From NCBI GenBank assembly GCA_963709155.1, contig CAVPVD010000001.1, positions 372,001-436,000 on the forward strand: a stretch of 64,000 bases of DNA, given 5' to 3'. The notes below the pieces were generated by a model. That model was not told the DNA's origin, did not search any database, and was given only the letters and a program-made list of their open reading frames with translations. The DNA is from Bog-159 sp963709155 (GTDB lineage Bacteria > Acidobacteriota > Terriglobia > Bryobacterales > Bryobacteraceae). This document shows, piece after piece, positions 60,289-64,000 of the stretch; position 1 is the stretch's first letter, and each line of letters opens with the position of its first letter. The translations under genes and the position numbers were made by a program.

Positions 60289-62910
60289 ATGATAGAAACG
60301 ATGACCCCTGTTCGATTGTCTCGCCCCACCGCGTTCCTGGCGGCGCTCCTTACAGCCGCGGCCGCGTGCCTGCCCCTGGCCGGGCAGACCTACAAAGATC
60401 CCGCCCAGCCGCTTGAAAAGCGGGTCGACGATCTGCTTTCGCGCATGACCCTGGAAGAGAAAGCATCGCAGTTGTTGAGCGCCTCGCCTGCCATCGATCG
60501 CCTCGGCGTTCCAGCCTATGACTGGTGGAACGAGTGTTTGCATGGCGTCGCGCGTGCCGGGCGCGCCACCGTGTTTCCGGAAACCATCGGGGTGGCCGCC
60601 ACTTGGGACGCTCCCCTGATCCTTCGCATGGCCGGGGCCATCTCCGACGAAGCGCGCGCCAAACATCACGAATTTGTGCGCCGCGGTAAACGCGGCATCT
60701 ACCAGGGCCTGACGTTCTGGACTCCCAATATCAACATCTTTCGCGATCCGCGCTGGGGCCGCGGCATGGAAACCTACGGCGAGGATCCCTATCTCACCTC
60801 GCGCATGGCCGTCGAATTCATCCGCGGGCTGGAGGGCGACGACCCCAAATACCTGAAGACGGTGGCTACCGCCAAACACTACGCAGTGCATAGCGGACCG
60901 GAATCCACGCGCCACGTTTTCGACGCGGTCGTTTCCGAGAGCGATCTGCGCGACACCTATCTGCCGCATTTCGAGGCGGCGGTCAAGGAGGGCGGAGCCT
61001 TTTCGGTGATGTGCGCGTACAACAGCGTGGACGGCTTGCCCGCCTGCGCGAACCCACGGCTGCTAGGCGACATCCTGCGCGGCGAATGGGGCTTCCCCGG
61101 CTACGTGGTCTCCGATTGCGGCGCGATCGGCGACATCTATCAGGGCCACAAGGCGGCCAAGACCGCGGCGGAAGGCGTGGCGATGGCGCTCAAGGCCGGC
61201 ACCGATCTCGACTGCGGACTGGAATATGAGAATATCGTGCCGGCGGTACGCGAAAGTTTGCTGACGGAGAAAGATGTGGATACCGCCCTGCGCCGGCTGC
61301 TGACGGCGCGCTTCAAGCTGGGCATGTTCGACCCGCCGGAAATGGTGCGGTGGGCACGCATCCCCTATAGCGTGAACGAGAGCGCCGCGCACCAGGCACT
61401 GGCCCTCGAAGTGGCGCGCAAATCCATCGTGCTGCTGAAGAACGAGGGCAGCGTGTTGCCGCTCGACCGGAAGACGAAGACCCTCGCCGTAATCGGGCCT
61501 AATGCGGATTCGGTGGAAGTGCTGCTAGGCAACTACAATGGCCAGCCGTCTCATCCGGTAACGCCGTTGGCGGGAATCCGGCAGAAGGTGGGTCCGGGCA
61601 CGCGGGTGTTGTACGCCAGGGGATCGGATCTCGCGGAAGGCATGCCGCTGCTGGAGACGGTTCCCGCCAGCGCGCTGTTTGTTTCCGATTCGGCGAGTCG
61701 CGGCAACGGTCTGCACGCGGAGTATTTCAATACCGCGGCATTTAACGGACGCGCCTATTTCAGCCAGGCGTTCGTTTCGCAGGCGATGCGCAAGGCCGCC
61801 GTGATTCCCGCGAATCCCCAGCCCATTTTCACGCGGACCGATCCGGTTGTGAACTTCGACTGGCGCGACGGCGCGCCGCGCGCGGACATGGACGACGACA
61901 ACTTCGGCGTGCGTTGGACCGGCTATCTGCTGCCGCCGGTAAGCGGCAAGTATCAACTCGGGGCGACCGGGTTGAATGCCTTCGAGGTGTATCTGGACGG
62001 CAAACGGCTGGTTTCGCGCGACAATGTGCACGAACGCGGCTACGAGTACGAAACGGTGGACTTGCAGGCGGGCAAATTCTATCCCATCCGCGTGGACTTC
62101 CATGAGGTGCATGGCGATGCCGATATCCGGCTGGTGTGGGCGCCGCCGCATGCGGGTTATGAAGAGGAGGCGTTGAAGGCGGCGCGCCAGGCCGATGTCG
62201 TGCTGATGTTTCTGGGCCTTTCCCCGCGCCTCGAGGGCGAGGAGATGAAGGTGCAAGTGGAAGGTTTCAGCGGCGGCGATCGGGTGCGCCTGGGCATCCC
62301 GCGAGTGCAGGAAGCGCTGCTACAGAAGGTGTCGGCGCTGGGAAAGCCGGTGGTACTGGTGCTGTTGAATGGCAGCGCGGTGGCCGTCAACTGGGCGCGC
62401 GAGCACGTACCCGCGATTGTGGAACTGTGGTATCCGGGGCAGGCGGGTGGCACGGCGTTGGCCGACGTACTGTTCGGCGACTATAATCCGGCCGGCAAAC
62501 TGCCGGTCACCTTCTATAAGTCGGAGGACCAGTTGCCACCGTTCGACGACTACAGTATGAAAGGCCGGACCTACCGGTACTTCGAGGGCGAGCCGCTCTA
62601 TCCGTTTGGTTATGGCCTCAGTTATACGACATTCAGCTACCGCAATTTGCAAGCGCCGGTTGAAGCGCGTACGGGCAACCCCGTAAAGGTCAGCGTGGAA
62701 GTGCAGAATTCCGGCAAACGCGATGGCGAGGAAGTGGTGCAGTTGTATATTAAACACCCGGGGGTGGTGCGGGAACTGCAGGGATTCGAGCGTGTGCCGC
62801 TGCGCGCCGGCGAGAAGAAGACAGTGAATTTCACAGTCTCCCGCGCCATAGCTGGCGAGATCGGGCTGTCAGTGGGACAACTCACCCGCAACTGCCGGAT
62901 TACTCAATAA
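60289..62910 (+). CDS. Secreted GH3 beta-glycosidase with PA14 domain
   Basis: 873 residues. Signal peptide (FLAALLTAAAACLPLAGQ), GH3 N-terminal barrel with YDWWNECLHGVARAGRATVF, RDPRWGRGMETYGEDP and AKHYAVHSGPE, and the catalytic nucleophile Asp276 in YVVSDCGAIGDIY. A PA14 insert (about 480-620: GLHAEYFN, FGVRWTGYLLPP, YQLGATGLNAFEVYLDG) interrupts the C-terminal domain, which resumes with VVLVLLNGSAVAVNW and ends in a fibronectin-III-like tail (VQNSGKRDGEEVVQLYIKHP). Beta-xylosidase or beta-glucosidase is likely. An internal ATG at 60301 is a possible start. A hairpin at 62917-62941 follows. Confidence 0.93.
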   Translation: MIETMTPVRLSRPTAFLAALLTAAAACLPLAGQTYKDPAQPLEKRVDDLLSRMTLEEKASQLLSASPAIDRLGVPAYDWWNECLHGVARAGRATVFPETIGVAATWDAPLILRMAGAISDEARAKHHEFVRRGKRGIYQGLTFWTPNINIFRDPRWGRGMETYGEDPYLTSRMAVEFIRGLEGDDPKYLKTVATAKHYAVHSGPESTRHVFDAVVSESDLRDTYLPHFEAAVKEGGAFSVMCAYNSVDGLPACANPRLLGDILRGEWGFPGYVVSDCGAIGDIYQGHKAAKTAAEGVAMALKAGTDLDCGLEYENIVPAVRESLLTEKDVDTALRRLLTARFKLGMFDPPEMVRWARIPYSVNESAAHQALALEVARKSIVLLKNEGSVLPLDRKTKTLAVIGPNADSVEVLLGNYNGQPSHPVTPLAGIRQKVGPGTRVLYARGSDLAEGMPLLETVPASALFVSDSASRGNGLHAEYFNTAAFNGRAYFSQAFVSQAMRKAAVIPANPQPIFTRTDPVVNFDWRDGAPRADMDDDNFGVRWTGYLLPPVSGKYQLGATGLNAFEVYLDGKRLVSRDNVHERGYEYETVDLQAGKFYPIRVDFHEVHGDADIRLVWAPPHAGYEEEALKAARQADVVLMFLGLSPRLEGEEMKVQVEGFSGGDRVRLGIPRVQEALLQKVSALGKPVVLVLLNGSAVAVNWAREHVPAIVELWYPGQAGGTALADVLFGDYNPAGKLPVTFYKSEDQLPPFDDYSMKGRTYRYFEGEPLYPFGYGLSYTTFSYRNLQAPVEARTGNPVKVSVEVQNSGKRDGEEVVQLYIKHPGVVRELQGFERVPLRAGEKKTVNFTVSRAIAGEIGLSVGQLTRNCRITQ

Positions 62911-62916
62911 GGGAAG

Positions 62917-62941
62917 CCGTATCCCTTTAGGGATAGTACGG
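62917..62941 (+). terminator. Hairpin after GH3
   Basis: CCGTA-TCCC pairs with GGGA-(TAG bulge)-TACGG around TTTA, six bases after the GH3 stop. The T-run that should follow is weak (GGGCTTTTCT about 10 bases on), so termination efficiency is uncertain. Confidence 0.45.
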
Positions 62942-62969
62942 GGCTTGGATGGGCTTTTCTAATTTTGTC

Positions 62970-62998
62970 TTTTCATAGAAGACAGACTGCGCTATGAT
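62970..62998 (+). promoter_or_regulatory. Promoter of RNA unit 1
   Basis: TTTTCA (-35, 62970-62975), 17-base spacer, TATGAT (-10, 62993-62998). The predicted start is the A near 63005, just before the first stem. Two further units keep the same spacing. Confidence 0.75.
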
Positions 62999-63004
62999 GC
63001 TGGT

Positions 63005-63178
63005 AGCGGGACCGGTTTTCGGAGACCGATCCCGCCGCGACGTTTACCGCCGGCCCTTACGGGGCCAAACGATCAACGCCGTGAACCGGCCGATAAAGGC
63101 AAGCCGGATCACCAACATAAGGATCATAGATCCTCCTTTCTGCTCCAAGTGAAGGCCCGGGCGCTACCCGGGCTTTCT
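63005..63178 (+). ncRNA. Small structured RNA, tandem copy 1
   Basis: About 174 nt from the predicted start to the terminator. Stem 1 is GCGGGA (63006-63011) with TCCCGC (63030-63035). It is followed by CGACG/CGCCG, GGCCC/GGGGCC, and a long stretch with AAGGATC-ATA-GATCCT. CCTCCTTTCT, the last ten bases of many 16S rRNAs, occurs at about 63132-63141. The terminator hairpin is at 63155-63173. Function and family are not known; the combination of promoter, conserved stems, terminator and repeated copies is the evidence for an sRNA. Confidence 0.72.
63155..63178 (+). terminator. Intrinsic-type terminator of RNA copy 1
   Basis: GCCCGGG and CCCGGGC flank a five-base loop (CGCTA), followed by TTTCT. 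Seven GC pairs; the T-run is short but present in all copies. Confidence 0.7.
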
Positions 63179-63306
63179 CGCTCGAAGCTCCAGTGCTTCT
63201 CCCGAGAATCCGTTCTGAACACTTTTTGCGGAAAGCTGAACTACTAGTGCCCCATTCGCCGGAACCTCTCAGCCGGAGCCCGCCACTGGATTTACCGATT
63301 TTTGTC

Positions 63307-63335
63307 TTTTCATGGAAGACGGACTGCGCTATGAT
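63307..63335 (+). promoter_or_regulatory. Promoter of RNA unit 2
   Basis: TTTTCA (63307-63312), 17-base spacer, TATGAT (63330-63335); predicted start near 63342. Identical in layout to unit 1. Confidence 0.75.
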
Positions 63336-63341
63336 GCTGGT

Positions 63342-63514
63342 AGCGGGACCGATCTCGGAAACCGATCCCGCCGCGGCGTTTACCGCCGGCCCTTACGGGG
63401 CCAAACGATCAACGCCGTGAACCGGCCGATAAAGGCAAGCCGGATCACCAACATAAGGATCATAGATCCTCCTTTCTGCTCCAAGTGAAGGCCCAGGCGC
63501 CACCCGGGCTTTCT
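63342..63514 (+). ncRNA. Small structured RNA, tandem copy 2
   Basis: About 173 nt. Stem 1: GCGGGA (63343-63348) with TCCCGC (63366-63371); its loop differs from those of the other copies. CGGCG-TTTAC-CGCCG is perfect here. The anti-Shine-Dalgarno-like stretch is at about 63468-63477. The terminator stem has one A.C mismatch (GCCCAGG with CCCGGGC). Otherwise as copy 1. Confidence 0.72.
63491..63514 (+). terminator. Intrinsic-type terminator of RNA copy 2
   Basis: GCCCAGG (63491-63497), loop CGCCA, CCCGGGC (63503-63509), then TTTCT. One mismatch in the stem compared with the other copies, so it may be slightly weaker. Confidence 0.65.
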
Positions 63515-63642
63515 CGCTCGAAGCTCTGATGCTTCTCCCGAGAATCCGTTCTGAACACTTTTTGCAGAAAGCTGAATTACTAGTGCCCCATCTGCCGGAA
63601 CCTCTCAGCCGGAGCCCGCAACGGGACTTACCGATTTTTGTC

Positions 63643-63671
63643 TTTTAATGGGAGGCGGACTGCGCTATGAT
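63643..63671 (+). promoter_or_regulatory. Promoter of RNA unit 3
   Basis: TTTTAA (63643-63648), 17-base spacer, TATGAT (63666-63671); predicted start near 63678. The -35 differs by one base from units 1 and 2. Confidence 0.72.
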
Positions 63672-63677
63672 GCTGGT

Positions 63678-63852
63678 AGCGGGACCAGTTTTGCGGAAAC
63701 CGATCCCGCCGCGGCGTTTACCGCCGGCCCTTACGGGGCCAAACGATCAACGCCGTGAACCGGCCGATAAAGGCAAGCCGGATCACCAACATAAGGATCA
63801 TAGATCCTCCTTTCTGCTCCAAGTGAAGGCCCGGGCCCTACCCGGGCTTTCT
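63678..63852 (+). ncRNA. Small structured RNA, tandem copy 3
   Basis: About 175 nt. Stem 1: GCGGGA (63679-63684) with TCCCGC (63704-63709). The anti-Shine-Dalgarno-like stretch is at about 63806-63815. The core is identical to the other copies; the stem 1 loop and the terminator loop (CCCTA) are specific to this copy. Confidence 0.72.
63829..63852 (+). terminator. Intrinsic-type terminator of RNA copy 3
   Basis: GCCCGGG (63829-63835), loop CCCTA, CCCGGGC (63841-63847), then TTTCT. Confidence 0.7.
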
Positions 63853-63980
63853 CGCTCGAAGCTCCAGTGCTTCTCCCGAGAATCCGATCCAAACACTTTT
63901 TTGCAGAAAGCTAAATTACAAGTCTAGTGCCCCATCTGCCGGAACCTCTCAGCCGGAGCGCGCAACGGGATTTACCGATT

Positions 63981-64000
63981 TTTTGTCTTTTCATGGAAGA
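63981..64000 (+). promoter_or_regulatory. Start of a fourth RNA unit, cut by window end
   Basis: TTTTGTCTTTTCATGGAAGA repeats the start of units 1-3, with the TTTTCA -35 at 63988-63993. The -10 box and RNA lie beyond the window, so the array has at least four units. Confidence 0.7.

Larger units (their letters stand above)
62963..64000 (+). repeat. Tandem direct repeat array, period about 336-345 bp
   Basis: Three complete units start at 62963, 63300 and 63636 and a fourth at 63981, cut by the window end. Spacings between starts are 337, 336 and 345 bases. Each starts TTTTGTCTTTT, near the promoter of the RNA unit. A 118-base core (63041-63158, 63377-63494, 63715-63832) is identical in all three; the rest varies by substitutions and small indels. 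Between the RNA terminator and the next promoter lie a GAAGC/GCTTC hairpin and a CCGG/CCGG pair that are also conserved. No protein frame is kept across units. Confidence 0.92.

Noticed and set aside
63193..63927. Short plus-strand ORFs inside the tandem repeat (63193-63420, 63667-63927)
   Set aside because: Start, frame and product differ between units although the DNA is repeated; a real gene would keep its frame.
62963..64000. CRISPR array
   Set aside because: The period is about 340 bp and the conserved part is longer than the variable part; no 20-40 bp repeat/spacer pattern and no cas gene.

Overview
The window is GC-rich, gene-dense bacterial DNA that most resembles an acidobacterium of the Solibacter/Bryobacter type. 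This rests on gene families rather than on a marker gene, because no rRNA or tRNA gene was seen. The indicators are a complete duplicated orphan FtsX-type permease (ADOP) and a remnant of a second, two GloVer tandem-repeat secreted proteins, an ECF sigma factor with two Ser/Thr kinases, an excisionase-type HTH fused to a TolB-like propeller, DUF1080 and other polysaccharide-degrading enzymes, and the futalosine route to menaquinone.

Layout. 1-7.9 kb: a secreted truncated haemoglobin (cut by the window edge), a GAF-like protein, a lytic transglycosylase with one frameshift, a small hypothetical, mqnC, guaB and a DUF4097 protein. 7.9-14 kb: a penicillin-acylase homologue, then an operon of Tat-type sulfatase, cytoplasmic parvulin and formylglycine-generating enzyme. 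14-18.6 kb: two tandem GloVer proteins. 18.7-23.1 kb: metal efflux (CDF and HME-RND, divergent). 23-36 kb: TPR and HTH-propeller proteins, a permease remnant, a CoA ligase, a YtxH protein, an AXE1-like esterase, a quinoprotein, a solute-binding protein and the ADOP permease. 36.5-43.2 kb: ECF sigma and two receptor kinases. 43.6-46 kb: TadE/TadE/TadG-like proteins. 46-51.7 kb: M24 peptidase, lipoprotein, hydrolase, GH127, rpe. 51.7-52.4 kb: a repeat interrupted by a structured, group-II-intron-like element. 52.4-56.8 kb: purQ, a badly broken purL, purF. 57-63 kb: groES without groEL, a cNMP/DUF1003 protein, lipoprotein, DinB, DUF1080 and GH3.

The most unusual region is 62.96-64.0 kb, which has no convincing protein gene. 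It holds three complete tandem units of about 340 bp and the start of a fourth. Each complete unit has a sigma70-type promoter with a 17-nt spacer, a structured transcript of about 174 nt with a 118-nt core identical in all three, an anti-Shine-Dalgarno-like CCTCCTTTCT stretch, and an intrinsic-terminator-like hairpin. I read it as a tandem small-RNA array and the best candidate here for an undescribed system.

The second notable point is purL: about seven frameshifts and one nonsense codon lie between intact purQ and purF. Only one other frameshift was found in the remaining coding sequence. Short dispersed repeats (a family at 481-693, 18719-18740, 43295-43340 and 51706-51878, and modular palindromes near 7.9, 28.4 and 46.0 kb) occupy several intergenic gaps.
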